From: Ignavibacteria bacterium
Lineage (GTDB): Bacteria; Bacteroidota; Ignavibacteria; Tepidaquicellales; Tepidaquicellaceae
DNA: 64,000 nt
Assembly: GCA_019694675.1 (NCBI GenBank)
Contig: JAIBBK010000087.1
Span: 1-64,000, forward strand
Direction: 5' to 3'
The translations under genes were made by a program, and so were the position numbers. Shown piece after piece: positions 52,843 through 61,377 of the stretch (position 1 is its first letter; every line of letters starts with the position of its first letter). Below the pieces are notes generated by a model. That model saw only the letters and a list, made by a program, of their open reading frames with translations, searched no databases and had not been told where the DNA came from.

Positions 52843-53664
52843 TCAGTGTAAAGCAAAAATCAGTTCAAACTTGTTTGTCAGTCCAAGAGGATCAGTCACG
52901 ACCGCCGCATAGTCAAATCCGACTATTCCGTAAACGACTCCTATTCCCGCCGAATAAGAAACAGGTTCGGAAGAGATCCCGGCCCTTATGAAAAGCGGCT
53001 TCACCGGATTGAATTCTCCGCCGAATCTTACATTCACTGCGCCCCAGGTTTCCTTTTCCACTTCAATCATTATGAATCCGTTCTCTGAGGGATTTACTCC
53101 GATGCCGGTTGAATATGACCTCGAGATCTTCTGGCCGGATTCCCCGATCCGTGCGCCGGTAATATTCTTTGCAGTGAATCCCCAAGTGAACATCTCCCCT
53201 ATGTCGGCCTGAATTCCTGCATCAAGCCCGAAAGCAAATGCGCTTCCGTAACTCTTAACAGCAACATTGTAAGCAACTGCGCTGAGCCCCCACCTGATAT
53301 TGTCACCCGAGCTTCCGCCTGCCGTCAGAACCAGTTTGGATTCTCTGTAAAGGTCAAATCCAAAAGTTCTCAATCCGATGCCAAAATTGGCGAACCCGAA
53401 TGACTGTGCGTATGTTAGGGCAGCAGTTGTAATTTCACTTAGACCATACAGCGCCGGTTCAAAGAAGACTGAAGCGCCGTTGTGATTCAGCGAACCGAGG
53501 CCAGCCGGATTGCAGAATACTGCCGAAGATCCATTATTCAATGAAGCGAAGGCTCCTCCCATGGAAGAAGCTCTTGCATCCGTTTCATTGTACAGGAACT
53601 GAGCGGGTGAGTTTTGTGAAAACACGGCGGCAAACGTAAAGCATAAGAACAGTTTCATCATCAT
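52843..53664 (-). CDS. PorV/PorQ-like outer-membrane protein (third in the window)
   Basis: 273 residues. Signal peptide MMMKLFLCFTFAAVFSQNSPAQ. The family start ETDARASSMGGAFASLNNGSSAVFCNPAGLGSL is present, and the remainder reads as FadL-like barrel strands. Shorter than the two at 26651 and 27553, but alike in the signature. It is first in the leftward run toward serS and is divergent from the DUF4835/PorD-like gene at 53740 across 75 bases. Confidence 0.83.
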   Translation of the reverse strand: MMMKLFLCFTFAAVFSQNSPAQFLYNETDARASSMGGAFASLNNGSSAVFCNPAGLGSLNHNGASVFFEPALYGLSEITTAALTYAQSFGFANFGIGLRTFGFDLYRESKLVLTAGGSSGDNIRWGLSAVAYNVAVKSYGSAFAFGLDAGIQADIGEMFTWGFTAKNITGARIGESGQKISRSYSTGIGVNPSENGFIMIEVEKETWGAVNVRFGGEFNPVKPLFIRAGISSEPVSYSAGIGVVYGIVGFDYAAVVTDPLGLTNKFELIFALH

Positions 53665-53739
53665 CGTATCTTAATTGTATTGATTCTTGCACTGCAAGAA
53701 TCCAAATTTGACGAAACAAATTAACAGAAAGACATAAGA

Positions 53740-54660
53740 ATGCAAAGTCAATTAAAATGCTGTCTTGCCCTGCTGTCACTATTCTTCGGCAGTGTGACGC
53801 TTTTGCAGGCGCAGCAGCAGGACCTCAATGTGGAAGTGATAGTGGATATGCAGCAGATACCACCCGATGCTCAGAACAAGCTTGTGAACTTCAGGCAGAA
53901 GGTTCAGGATTACCTGAACAAGAATAAGTATCATGATGAGAAGATCCCGCCGATAAAAGTGCAGATGCAGTTCAGTTTCACGGGCCTGAATCTCTCCACA
54001 TCGAACTACGAAGCAAAGCTCTTCATTGCAAGTCAGCGCGAAGTTTACAATCCGTTCAAGACAGGGCAACAGAGGTTTTCGACGGCATTCCGGTTTCTTG
54101 ACGAAAGGTGCGAGTTCTATTTCAATGACAACCTGCCATTCATAAAAAATGATTACCGGTTTGATCCCTTCCTGAGCCTTTTGGATTATTATGCATATGT
54201 CATAGTCGGGTTTGACGAGGATTCTTATTACCCAAAAGGCGGAACCAGGTTCTTCCAGAAGGCGCTGGACATATGCAATAAGGTCACTTCAAACGCCAAG
54301 GGCTGGACAGAGACAGGCGGCGGGTCAAAGCCATCGAGAATGCAGCTGATACAGGAACTGCTTGACGTAAGATTTGACAACTACAGAAACGGGTATTTTG
54401 AATATATGTGGATGGGTTTGGATTCGCTTGCCATCAACAAACCAAATGCATTCAGAAACATCCTGGCGGCAATAGACAAGATCAGCACGGTAAAGAAGAA
54501 GGAAGTCAAAGCATATACACCTGATATCTTTTTCGATTCAAAGGCAACGGAGATAGCTGAGATATTTCTGGACTACGGAGACAGAAGCATTTACGGGAGG
54601 CTGATAAGCATGGATCCTGCGCATCAGGCCATCTATGATGAGTACCGGAACCGGCGATAG
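53740..54660 (+). CDS. DUF4835 family protein (PorD-like T9SS accessory)
   Basis: 306 residues. Signal peptide MQSQLKCCLALLSLFFGSVTLLQAQ. The family pattern is seen in LNVEVIVDMQQIPPDAQNKLVNFRQKVQDYLN, then the long, mostly alpha region with FRFLDERCEFYFND, FDPFLSLLDYYAYVIVGFDEDSYYPKGG and RYDFDNYRNGYFEYMW-like RFDNYRNGYFEYMW. DUF4835 proteins occur in T9SS-bearing Bacteroidota and are annotated as PorD; their exact task is not settled. The PorV-like gene opposite and the OmpA gene downstream fit an envelope role. Confidence 0.85.
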   Translation: MQSQLKCCLALLSLFFGSVTLLQAQQQDLNVEVIVDMQQIPPDAQNKLVNFRQKVQDYLNKNKYHDEKIPPIKVQMQFSFTGLNLSTSNYEAKLFIASQREVYNPFKTGQQRFSTAFRFLDERCEFYFNDNLPFIKNDYRFDPFLSLLDYYAYVIVGFDEDSYYPKGGTRFFQKALDICNKVTSNAKGWTETGGGSKPSRMQLIQELLDVRFDNYRNGYFEYMWMGLDSLAINKPNAFRNILAAIDKISTVKKKEVKAYTPDIFFDSKATEIAEIFLDYGDRSIYGRLISMDPAHQAIYDEYRNRR

Positions 54661-54899
54661 TCAGTCTGTTCAAGGATCATCTTTCTAATGGAATAATTTT
54701 GTGTTTCAGTTAGGATCAGTTTTTTCTATATTTTCTTCCAAAAATTAAAAACCGGCTATTGCAACGAATGAATAATTGCTGTCGTTTGAAACCGGTCCCC
54801 CAAACTTCCACCCACAATATCGGGCTGACAATGTGTGAGTTGTGTCAGTCAGAGTTATGCACTTTAAAATAATCTTCAAAAACTAAACACAAGGGAAAA

Positions 54900-56354
54900 A
54901 TGAAAAGAGCATTTTACATCTTTGTCGTATTCTTGTTTTTTGCGGCAAGCTCAGACAGTTTCGCGCAATTCAGGAAATACGGTATAAAGGGCGGGGTTCA
55001 GTTTCAGCCCTTAATGACGTTTTCAGAATTTGATTCAAAGTTTTCGTGGGTGGCAAGAGGTTTTCTTGGATTTGAACTGACGAACACGCTTGCAATCGAG
55101 CTTGGCGGCGGATACGGCCAGTACAATACCGAAGACAACTTCAATGAGCATTCGCACACCGCAACTGACGATTCCGAAGGCGACGGCCACCACGATGTTA
55201 AGACTGACATCATACCCATTGATGCCAGGCTTAAGTTCACTCCATGGTCTGCTACAAAAACCAGCTGGAATCCTTACTTTTACATTGGTGCAGGATTGCT
55301 GAAATACAGCGTAAAAGAGTTGCCAAGCACGGAAGTATCTCCTCAGTATGCTGAGAAGCAGGACGGCTGGACGGGGTTCATTCCGGCCGGTATCGGTACT
55401 GAAGTGAAGCTCTCAAAGAATGTCCTGCTTGACATCGGCGCAGGATTCAATTACACATTCACGGATCTTCTCAACAACTTTGTGATTCAGGATTACAAAG
55501 ACTGTTACCTGAACGGTGCTATCGGCCTCACATTTGCAGGCGGTGAAGACTGCACGATCGATACGGATAATGACGGACTCACGGACTGCACGGAACGAAA
55601 GAGAGCATGCCTTGATCCTGAGAATCCGGATACGGACGGAGACGGCCTGATGGACGGAGCCGAAGTAAACACACACAAGACCGATCCGTGTAACAAGGAT
55701 ACCGATGCTGACGGCCTTAATGACGGTCAGGAAGTGAATACATACAAGACCAACCCTCTCATGAAGGATACCGACGGAGAAGGCCTTCTTGATTATGAAG
55801 AGATCATGACCTTCAAGACCGATCCTCTCGACACAGACACTGATAACGACAACCTGACTGACGCCGCTGAAGTGAAGACACACGGTACCAATCCGCTGAA
55901 TCCGGATACGGACGGAGGCACGGTACAGGACGGCGTGGAAGTTGGAAGAGGCACGGACCCGCTTGTCGCTTCGGATGACGTTGTGAAGAAGGAAGAGCCG
56001 AAGGTACAGGTTGGACAAACAATAACTCTTGAGGGCATCAACTTTGCGACTAACAGCGCCGAGATAACTTCTGTTGCAGAGGAGAAGCTAGACCTTGCAC
56101 TCAGCACCCTGAAGAATAATCCCGAAGTAACCGTTGAGATCAGCGGACACACAGACAATACGGGCGGCAGGGCTCATAACGAAAGACTGTCTTTGAGAAG
56201 GGCTGAATCAGTGAAAGAATGGTTTGTAAGCAAGGGAATTGACGGCAGCAGGATCACGACCGTCGGTTATGCCTGGGACAAGCCGGTTGACACAAACGAC
56301 ACTGAAGAAGGCAGATTCAGAAACAGAAGGATAGACTTCACGAGAACTAAGTAA
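54900..56354 (+). CDS. OmpA-family protein with TSP3 calcium repeats
   Basis: 484 residues. Signal peptide (about 1-22, ending SDSFAQ). An eight-strand barrel-like domain covers about 25-215. Five thrombospondin type 3-like repeats follow at about 220-355 (DTDNDGLTDCTE, DTDGDGLMDGAEVNTH, DTDADGLNDGQEVNTY, DTDGEGLLDYEEIMTF, DTDNDNLTDAAEVKTH), each with an acidic calcium loop. The C-terminal OmpA peptidoglycan-binding domain (about 370-484) has ISGHTDNTGGRAHNERLSLRRAESVKEWF. Links the outer membrane to the cell wall. The 239-base gap upstream shows TATATTTT at about 54727 but no convincing promoter. Confidence 0.92.
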   Translation: MKRAFYIFVVFLFFAASSDSFAQFRKYGIKGGVQFQPLMTFSEFDSKFSWVARGFLGFELTNTLAIELGGGYGQYNTEDNFNEHSHTATDDSEGDGHHDVKTDIIPIDARLKFTPWSATKTSWNPYFYIGAGLLKYSVKELPSTEVSPQYAEKQDGWTGFIPAGIGTEVKLSKNVLLDIGAGFNYTFTDLLNNFVIQDYKDCYLNGAIGLTFAGGEDCTIDTDNDGLTDCTERKRACLDPENPDTDGDGLMDGAEVNTHKTDPCNKDTDADGLNDGQEVNTYKTNPLMKDTDGEGLLDYEEIMTFKTDPLDTDTDNDNLTDAAEVKTHGTNPLNPDTDGGTVQDGVEVGRGTDPLVASDDVVKKEEPKVQVGQTITLEGINFATNSAEITSVAEEKLDLALSTLKNNPEVTVEISGHTDNTGGRAHNERLSLRRAESVKEWFVSKGIDGSRITTVGYAWDKPVDTNDTEEGRFRNRRIDFTRTK

Positions 56355-56379
56355 CAGGAAGATTTGCGGTACTGAAAAG

Positions 56380-56412
56380 GCTGTCTCACTATGGTGAGGC
56401 AGCTTTTTTTTT
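56380..56412 (+). terminator. Terminator after the OmpA-family gene
   Basis: Stem gctgtctcac / gtgaggcagc (one G-T pair) with loop tatg, followed by nine T. Lies 25 bases after the stop at 56354. Confidence 0.86.
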
Positions 56413-56478
56413 GTGTATTGTATTACAGATATTGTGAGTACGAATATATGAAGCGAGTATGGGGGAATTTTGAGGTGG

Positions 56479-56519
56479 AAGGCCCGAAGGGCCTTGGCTC
56501 TTGCGGCCCGAAGGGCCGC
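56479..56519. repeat. Two tandem hairpins with identical GAA loops
   Basis: aaggccc-gaa-gggcctt (56479-56495) and gcggccc-gaa-gggccgc (56503-56519), 24 bases apart start to start, both perfect. They share ggcccgaagggcc. They sit between two converging genes, after the OmpA terminator and nine bases before the sirtuin stop. No T-run follows on either side, so this is not a normal terminator; it resembles a small REP-like unit. Confidence 0.8.
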
Positions 56520-56527
56520 CGGATCAT

Positions 56528-57217
56528 TCAACAGGCAAGCAGCTTCGCAGCGAGCTCTTTAGTTCCTTTAACTGCCTTTGCACTGATAAACTCTATTTCT
56601 AACCCGTAGGGAAGATACTCGGGCATCTCCGGATCTATCAGATACACTTTGCAGTATTCCGGAACAAACTGAAGCAGACTCGCCGCCGGATAGACCACGA
56701 GCGACGTTCCTATCACGATCATTATGTCTGCATCTATTGCCTCTCTGACCGCTGCTTCCATCATCGGCACTGCCTCGCCAAACCAAACTACATGAGGACG
56801 AAGCTGTGAACCCTTTTCACACTTGTCTCCTGCTTTTATGTCTTTCCCGTTAAGATCATAGATCAGCGAAGGGTCTGCAGTGCTCCTTGCCTTGTCAAGC
56901 TCTCCGTGAAGATGGATCACATTTGAAGATCCCGCCTTTTCGTGATAGAAGTCAACGTTCTGCGTTATTACCACAACATCGTACTTCTCTTCAAGTCTGA
57001 CCAATGAACTGTGTGCTTCATTGAACTTCTTCTCGTGCATCTGCCTTCTGCGCTGATTGTAGAATTCAAGCACAAGTTCCTTATCCCGCCTCCATCCTTC
57101 CGGTGATGCCACCTCCATAACGTCATGGCCTTCCCATAGTCCGCCTGCGTTCCGGAATGTCGAAAGCCCGCTTTCTGCGCTTATCCCGGCGCCTGTAAGT
57201 ATCACTATCTTCTTCAA
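56528..57217 (-). CDS. cobB: Sirtuin (NAD-dependent protein deacylase), zinc-cysteine-poor type
   Basis: 229 residues. The NAD-binding loop GAGISAESGLSTFRNAGGLW (about 8-27), TQNVDFYHEKAG and the catalytic His in NVIHLHGEL are present, with VVWFGEAVPMMEAA following. The four cysteines that usually hold zinc are missing; in the zinc region only one Cys is present (GDKCEKGSQLRPH). This Cys-poor form is common in Bacteroidota relatives, so the protein is probably active. Removes acetyl or other acyl groups from lysines, giving nicotinamide. Stands alone between its own promoter and the cox-operon terminator. Confidence 0.9.
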   Translation of the reverse strand: MKKIVILTGAGISAESGLSTFRNAGGLWEGHDVMEVASPEGWRRDKELVLEFYNQRRRQMHEKKFNEAHSSLVRLEEKYDVVVITQNVDFYHEKAGSSNVIHLHGELDKARSTADPSLIYDLNGKDIKAGDKCEKGSQLRPHVVWFGEAVPMMEAAVREAIDADIMIVIGTSLVVYPAASLLQFVPEYCKVYLIDPEMPEYLPYGLEIEFISAKAVKGTKELAAKLLAC

Positions 57218-57253
57218 CTGGTATTACTTTGTTTAATTTGCTTCATTCTTTCC

Positions 57254-57290
57254 AAAAAAAAAGAAGGCAAAACCGGGTCGCGGCTTTGCC
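57254..57290 (-). terminator. Terminator of the cytochrome oxidase operon
   Basis: On the minus strand, ggcaaagcc pairs with ggttttgcc (one G-T pair), loop of about seven bases, followed by ttcttttttttt. It lies 27 bases after the cytochrome c stop at 57317 and ends the operon that starts right of the window. Confidence 0.88.
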
Positions 57291-57316
57291 CTCTCGTAAT
57301 TCTGTGAAAGCCCGGA

Positions 57317-58681
57317 TTATTTCTTCCCTGAAACCTTCTCTATCAGATACAGAGCCACTGCCTCGGCTTCTTTCGGCTTGAGCGGCTGTGCAGGCATTGG
57401 AGGATACTCAGGATTCTTCTTTACCGGCTTTAGAATGAAACCCGCCAGTTTTTTCACATCTCCGTTGTATGTCGGCACTGTCTGCTGATAAGGAGGTCCA
57501 ACGACCTTCACATCAAACTTATGGCATGCCACACACAGCTTGTTGTAGATCTCTTCACCGTTTATACCCGAAGTGCTGACAGTCTTGGATTTCCTCTCCG
57601 CTTCAACCTCCATTGCCTTCTGGTTCACAGCAAGAAGGTTCTTTTCCACCGCAATGCCGAAAGCCGATTCATTCTTCATAACAATGAACCCGACACAGAG
57701 TATCAGCAGGTAGAATGCCGCACCGATATACTTTGTTTCGGAATTCTTGATGACTGCATAGATAAGGTTGCACAGCAAAAGTATGCCGATGAATGCAAGT
57801 CCTGTGTAAACGAAGACAGAACCGCTGAGTGCAACTTTTGGTATGAAAAAGAAACTGAGAAAAAGAAATACCGGCAACAGCGCTGCCCCTGTAAATGCAA
57901 TCTTTCCGCCAATGTTCTTTGCAAAATCAGCGTATTCCTCTTCCATATCGTGCATCCCGCCCTGCCATCCGAAAAAGAAGAACAGGATCGCCACACCGGT
58001 TGCCGCAAGTGAGAAAACGAGTATGAACAGGAAGTTGATGAACGTGGATCCGGAAAGGAACATCTGTGCAATGTTCTGAAAATCCTGATAGCGGTCCGAG
58101 TTCAGCGCTATTGATGTTCCGCCCGCAAAGAACAATGCCGTTATGATCAGCAGGACAAATCCCCAGAGTCCGGCGTTTGAGTTGGTGTTCAGAAGGTCAA
58201 ACTCGTAATCGGTCACTTCTTCCGGAACCTTCGTCTCAAGCTCGTGCTTGTCAAGTCCGCTGATGTCTTTGAATGTCTCAATCAGTGACTCGATCTGAAA
58301 TGTGTTCTGATAACTGTAAATGAAATTTACGGCAACAGCAAGAAAGAATGTTGCTACAAGCAGGAGGCTGACTGTAATGACCGTTTGCCCGTAAAGAAGC
58401 TGTGCATAACAGAAAGCGATGGACAACAGCGGGATGATGCCAAGTCCGACTCCCACGAATCTGTTTATCGCCAGCTTGTCAATAATATCCTTGGCAAACC
58501 TGACATACATCGGCTTCTTGTTCTTTCTCCCGTAAGAATTGAAGATCACTGAGAACGCAGTACCTCCCAGCAGCATTCCGAAGAACGGGATGAAGATCAT
58601 CATAGACAATGCAAGTATCAGCTTCACCATCATGAGATGCTTGGTTGTAGCTGGAAGCACAAGGCTCTGTAAAAAATCCAT
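57317..58681 (-). CDS. Membrane-bound c-type cytochrome: eight TM spans plus one heme domain
   Basis: 454 residues. About eight hydrophobic spans fill residues 15-350. The last 85 residues are a small cytochrome c domain with the heme site CVACH (preceded by NGEEIYNKL) and a Met ligand in YPPMPAQPL, matching a class I cytochrome. It is last in the oxidase operon, 16 bases after ctaB, so it is the obvious candidate for electron donor to the CuA site of CoxB, held near the oxidase by its membrane domain. I do not recognise the membrane part; it has no heme-copper histidine pattern and no quinone-site motif I can name. Confidence 0.82.
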   Translation of the reverse strand: MDFLQSLVLPATTKHLMMVKLILALSMMIFIPFFGMLLGGTAFSVIFNSYGRKNKKPMYVRFAKDIIDKLAINRFVGVGLGIIPLLSIAFCYAQLLYGQTVITVSLLLVATFFLAVAVNFIYSYQNTFQIESLIETFKDISGLDKHELETKVPEEVTDYEFDLLNTNSNAGLWGFVLLIITALFFAGGTSIALNSDRYQDFQNIAQMFLSGSTFINFLFILVFSLAATGVAILFFFFGWQGGMHDMEEEYADFAKNIGGKIAFTGAALLPVFLFLSFFFIPKVALSGSVFVYTGLAFIGILLLCNLIYAVIKNSETKYIGAAFYLLILCVGFIVMKNESAFGIAVEKNLLAVNQKAMEVEAERKSKTVSTSGINGEEIYNKLCVACHKFDVKVVGPPYQQTVPTYNGDVKKLAGFILKPVKKNPEYPPMPAQPLKPKEAEAVALYLIEKVSGKK

Positions 58682-58697
58682 TTAGGGTATCAGTTGA

Positions 58698-59606
58698 TTA
58701 TTCCAAAAAAAGTTTTAATAACTTGTCCAGAGAAAGCAGAGTGATCACGATCAGCACAAATATGTTGATCCTCATGAACATCCCCCTGTAAACGCTTCGT
58801 TCGGCGCCTTCGTACTTTCTGAATTTCACCGACTCTGCAAAGATCCATGCGCACAATGCAACAAGCACAACGGCCGAAGCGGTAAAATTAAGTATGCCGA
58901 AGAAATTGAACGAAAGAGCAACAACTATCGTGAGAGTTATCCAGCAGAACGTGATGTTCATCAGTTGCCGGCGCGAAAGAAGATTGGTCAGTGTCGGATA
59001 ACCTGCCTTGGCATAGTCATCGCCATATACAAGAAGCAAGATCCAGAAGTGAGGTATCTGCCAGATGAAAAAGAAAGCGGCAATAATTAGTATCTCAGGT
59101 GCAAAGACTGATCCTCCTGCGGCTGCCCAGCCTGCAACCGGTGGAAGCGCGCCTACGAGCGAACCAGGAATGATCGCAAGAGCAGTGACCTTCTTCAGCG
59201 GGGTGTAAACTGCATTGTACCAGGCAAAAGTAAGCAGGCCGGTGAACAATGCCGTCAGGTTGGAACCGAAGTAAAGCACAGCTGTTCCGCATGCGAGAAA
59301 GAACAATGTGATGCCGAGTACGGCAGAAGGCGAAGTCTCGCCCGAAGGCAGAGGCCTGTTCCGCGTGCGTTCCATGAGCAGGTCGCGGTCTCTTTCCTGA
59401 TAATGGTTCAGTGCGGCCGCGCCGCATGCCAGAAGAAAGATGCCAAGCACCGGCCATCCCGAGAATGAAGACAGATCTTGTGAAGCCAGTATGTAGCCCA
59501 GGGTGGTTGTGAATGACACAAGCACCGTGATGCGAAGTTTGATGACTTCCGCCAGCAGTCTCAGTTTTCCGGATACACCATTATCCGTTGACCCGCTTAC
59601 TGTCAG
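58698..59606 (-). CDS. ctaB: Protoheme IX farnesyltransferase (heme o synthase); start uncertain
   Basis: Adds a farnesyl tail to heme b for the oxidase. The certain part is 58698-59525 with nine or so membrane spans, the prenyl-diphosphate Asp-rich motif NHYQERDRDLLMERTRNRPLPSG and a second loop with WQIPHFWILLL and YGDDYAKAGYPTL. Starting at the first standard codon, GTG 59525, would begin inside the first membrane span. The frame stays open upstream as far as the coxB stop at 59658, and encodes the family's usual N-terminus (LLAEVIKLRITVLVSF). No ATG, GTG or TTG lies in that stretch; CTG 59606 is shown here as one possible start, and ATC 59636 is another. The overall assignment is secure. 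Confidence 0.85.
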   Translation of the reverse strand: MTVSGSTDNGVSGKLRLLAEVIKLRITVLVSFTTTLGYILASQDLSSFSGWPVLGIFLLACGAAALNHYQERDRDLLMERTRNRPLPSGETSPSAVLGITLFFLACGTAVLYFGSNLTALFTGLLTFAWYNAVYTPLKKVTALAIIPGSLVGALPPVAGWAAAGGSVFAPEILIIAAFFFIWQIPHFWILLLVYGDDYAKAGYPTLTNLLSRRQLMNITFCWITLTIVVALSFNFFGILNFTASAVVLVALCAWIFAESVKFRKYEGAERSVYRGMFMRINIFVLIVITLLSLDKLLKLFLE

Positions 59607-59657
59607 ACCTTTTTTATGTGCTGCTGTTGATTCGATCTCAGTTGTTGTTTTAAATTT

Positions 59658-60407
59658 CTATTTCTTAATTGCAGAAGTATCCTTGACGGTCCTTGCCGTG
59701 TCAGTTTTCTGTCCCGCGGCTTTTGACGTATCATTTGCGGCGGTCTTAAGCGTGTCTGTAGCAGCCGGAACCTTCTTCAGCGAATCTGCCGCTGTGGTTT
59801 TTGTAGTGTCTGCGGGGAATGTGTTCTTCCATACAAGGAATTCTCCTTCAGGCACAACTACAAGCGGAGCATACATATTCCAGTGGTTGAGTCCGCAGTA
59901 TTCAGCGCACGCGGCATAGAATCTCCCCTCTTCATTGGTTCTAATCCAGAAGTAATTCGTCCTTCCCGGTATCGCATCTTCCTTAACTCTGAAATGAGGA
60001 AGATAGAAGCTGTGATTGACATCCACGGAACCGATCTCAAACTTTACGTCCTTGTTCAGAGGCAGGATAAGAGTGTCTGATTTCTTCTTATTGTCGTACT
60101 CAAAGCTCCACTTCCACATCTGCCCCGTCACTTTCACCACCATCGCATCCTTTGGCACATCCCTCATGTTCCTGAATCCCGCCCAGCTGATGAAGAACAT
60201 TATCATTACAAGTATCACCGGTATCACAGTCCACACAATTTCAAGCGTAGTGTTTCCTTCGATTGCCTCCGGCACAGGGTTCCTCTTTGCGCTGTACTTG
60301 TAGAGGAAATACAGCATTGCCACTGTGATGATCAGCAGAAGCACAATTGATGTGCCTGTGATCATCCAGAAAGTGCTGTCAACCTGAGTTGCTATATCCG
60401 GTCTCAT
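59658..60407 (-). CDS. coxB: Cytochrome c oxidase subunit II
   Basis: Carries the CuA centre that takes electrons from cytochrome c. 249 residues. Two membrane spans (about 15-38 and 58-80), then a cupredoxin domain with CuA ligands His132, Cys167, Cys171, His175 and Met178 (VNHSFYLPHFR; CAEYCGLNHWNM). No cytochrome c domain is fused. The C-terminal 40 residues are an Ala/Lys/Thr/Asp-rich tail without a fold. The first residues lack a lipobox. It starts two bases after coxD and ends where ctaB begins. Confidence 0.96.
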   Translation of the reverse strand: MRPDIATQVDSTFWMITGTSIVLLLIITVAMLYFLYKYSAKRNPVPEAIEGNTTLEIVWTVIPVILVMIMFFISWAGFRNMRDVPKDAMVVKVTGQMWKWSFEYDNKKKSDTLILPLNKDVKFEIGSVDVNHSFYLPHFRVKEDAIPGRTNYFWIRTNEEGRFYAACAEYCGLNHWNMYAPLVVVPEGEFLVWKNTFPADTTKTTAADSLKKVPAATDTLKTAANDTSKAAGQKTDTARTVKDTSAIKK

Positions 60408-60409
60408 TG

Positions 60410-60742
60410 TTAAAATCTGAAAGTTAAGTCAAAAAATGTTAGTATGAGTACAATGACAAACACAAGCATGCAAATGCCGATGAAAATTTTCACCACTTTG
60501 TTGTCAAATTTCACATGCATGAAGAAGTTCATTACAAAGAGTGATTTGATGGTGGCAATAAGCAAAGCCACCGTCAGCGCCAGGCCTCCGAGATTGACAC
60601 CTGCCACTGAAACTGTTATGGCCGTCAGTGAAAGCAATCCGATCCATACCAGAATGTTTATCCCGTAACTCGGATGATGCGCTTCGGCTATGTGTCCGTC
60701 GTTGTGTTCGTCGTGGTTGTTGTGTGCTTCCATTTGCGTCAA
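60410..60742 (-). CDS. Cytochrome c oxidase subunit IV (small membrane subunit)
   Basis: 110 residues with a His/Asn-rich N-terminal stretch (HNNHDEHNDGHIAEAHH) and three membrane spans at about 25-45, 50-72 and 85-108. This is the pattern of prokaryotic subunit IV (CtaF/CyoD-like). It overlaps coxC by four bases and ends two bases before coxB. Stabilises the oxidase; not catalytic. Confidence 0.9.
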   Translation of the reverse strand: MTQMEAHNNHDEHNDGHIAEAHHPSYGINILVWIGLLSLTAITVSVAGVNLGGLALTVALLIATIKSLFVMNFFMHVKFDNKVVKIFIGICMLVFVIVLILTFFDLTFRF

Positions 60743-61377
60743 TGAATTAGATAGAATAACGGGAAAAGGAAAATCCAGATAATATCAACAAGGTGCCAGT
60801 AAAGTCCCGCATTTTCAAGTCTCTGAAAGTTGGTACGAGTGAGAACGTCCTTCTTTATCTGCCACATTACAAATCCTATGAAAATGAGGCCGACTACAAT
60901 ATGCAGTCCGTGCAGGCCGGTCATCACATAGTATAATCCAAAGTACATCACTTCGCCTTCACTCATTTCCTGAAGTGCAGGCCCTTTGGGATAAATTCCG
61001 TGGTGAAATTTCGCTCCCCATTCAAAATATTTGTTCACAAGGAACAGCAGTCCGAAAGCGACGGTGATCCAAAGCATGCTGAGGCTAAGCTTCTTGTGGC
61101 CTTTCTGAAGCGCCACGATGCCAAGCACAACAGTGAGCGAGCTTGTGAGAAGTATCACCGTATTGATCCCGCCCATGAACAGGTCCAGCTCTGCGGCGGC
61201 TACTACAAAAGCATCCGGATAGATGAATCTGTAGCTTGCGTAAAGAATGAACAGGCCGCCGAACAGCAATATTTCAGTGAACAGGAAAAGCCACATTCCC
61301 ATCTTTGACCCGAAGTCATCGCGGTGCATGTGAATTTCCTGAACTTCCCCCGCCGCGGCGTTTGTGTGATCACTCAT
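60739..61377 (-). CDS. coxC: Cytochrome c oxidase subunit III
   Basis: 212 residues with five membrane spans. FGSKMGMWLFLFTEILLFGGLF near residue 22 and the segments GLHGLHIVVGLIF and YWHLVDIIWIFLFPLFYL near the C-terminus are the subunit III signatures; this is the short, five-helix form. It overlaps coxA by eight bases and coxD by four, so all three are translated in sequence. Confidence 0.95.
   Translation of the reverse strand: MSDHTNAAAGEVQEIHMHRDDFGSKMGMWLFLFTEILLFGGLFILYASYRFIYPDAFVVAAAELDLFMGGINTVILLTSSLTVVLGIVALQKGHKKLSLSMLWITVAFGLLFLVNKYFEWGAKFHHGIYPKGPALQEMSEGEVMYFGLYYVMTGLHGLHIVVGLIFIGFVMWQIKKDVLTRTNFQRLENAGLYWHLVDIIWIFLFPLFYLIH

Noticed and set aside
55413..56018. 201-codon minus-strand ORF
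   Set aside because: Antisense to the TSP3 repeats of the OmpA gene; periodic for that reason only.
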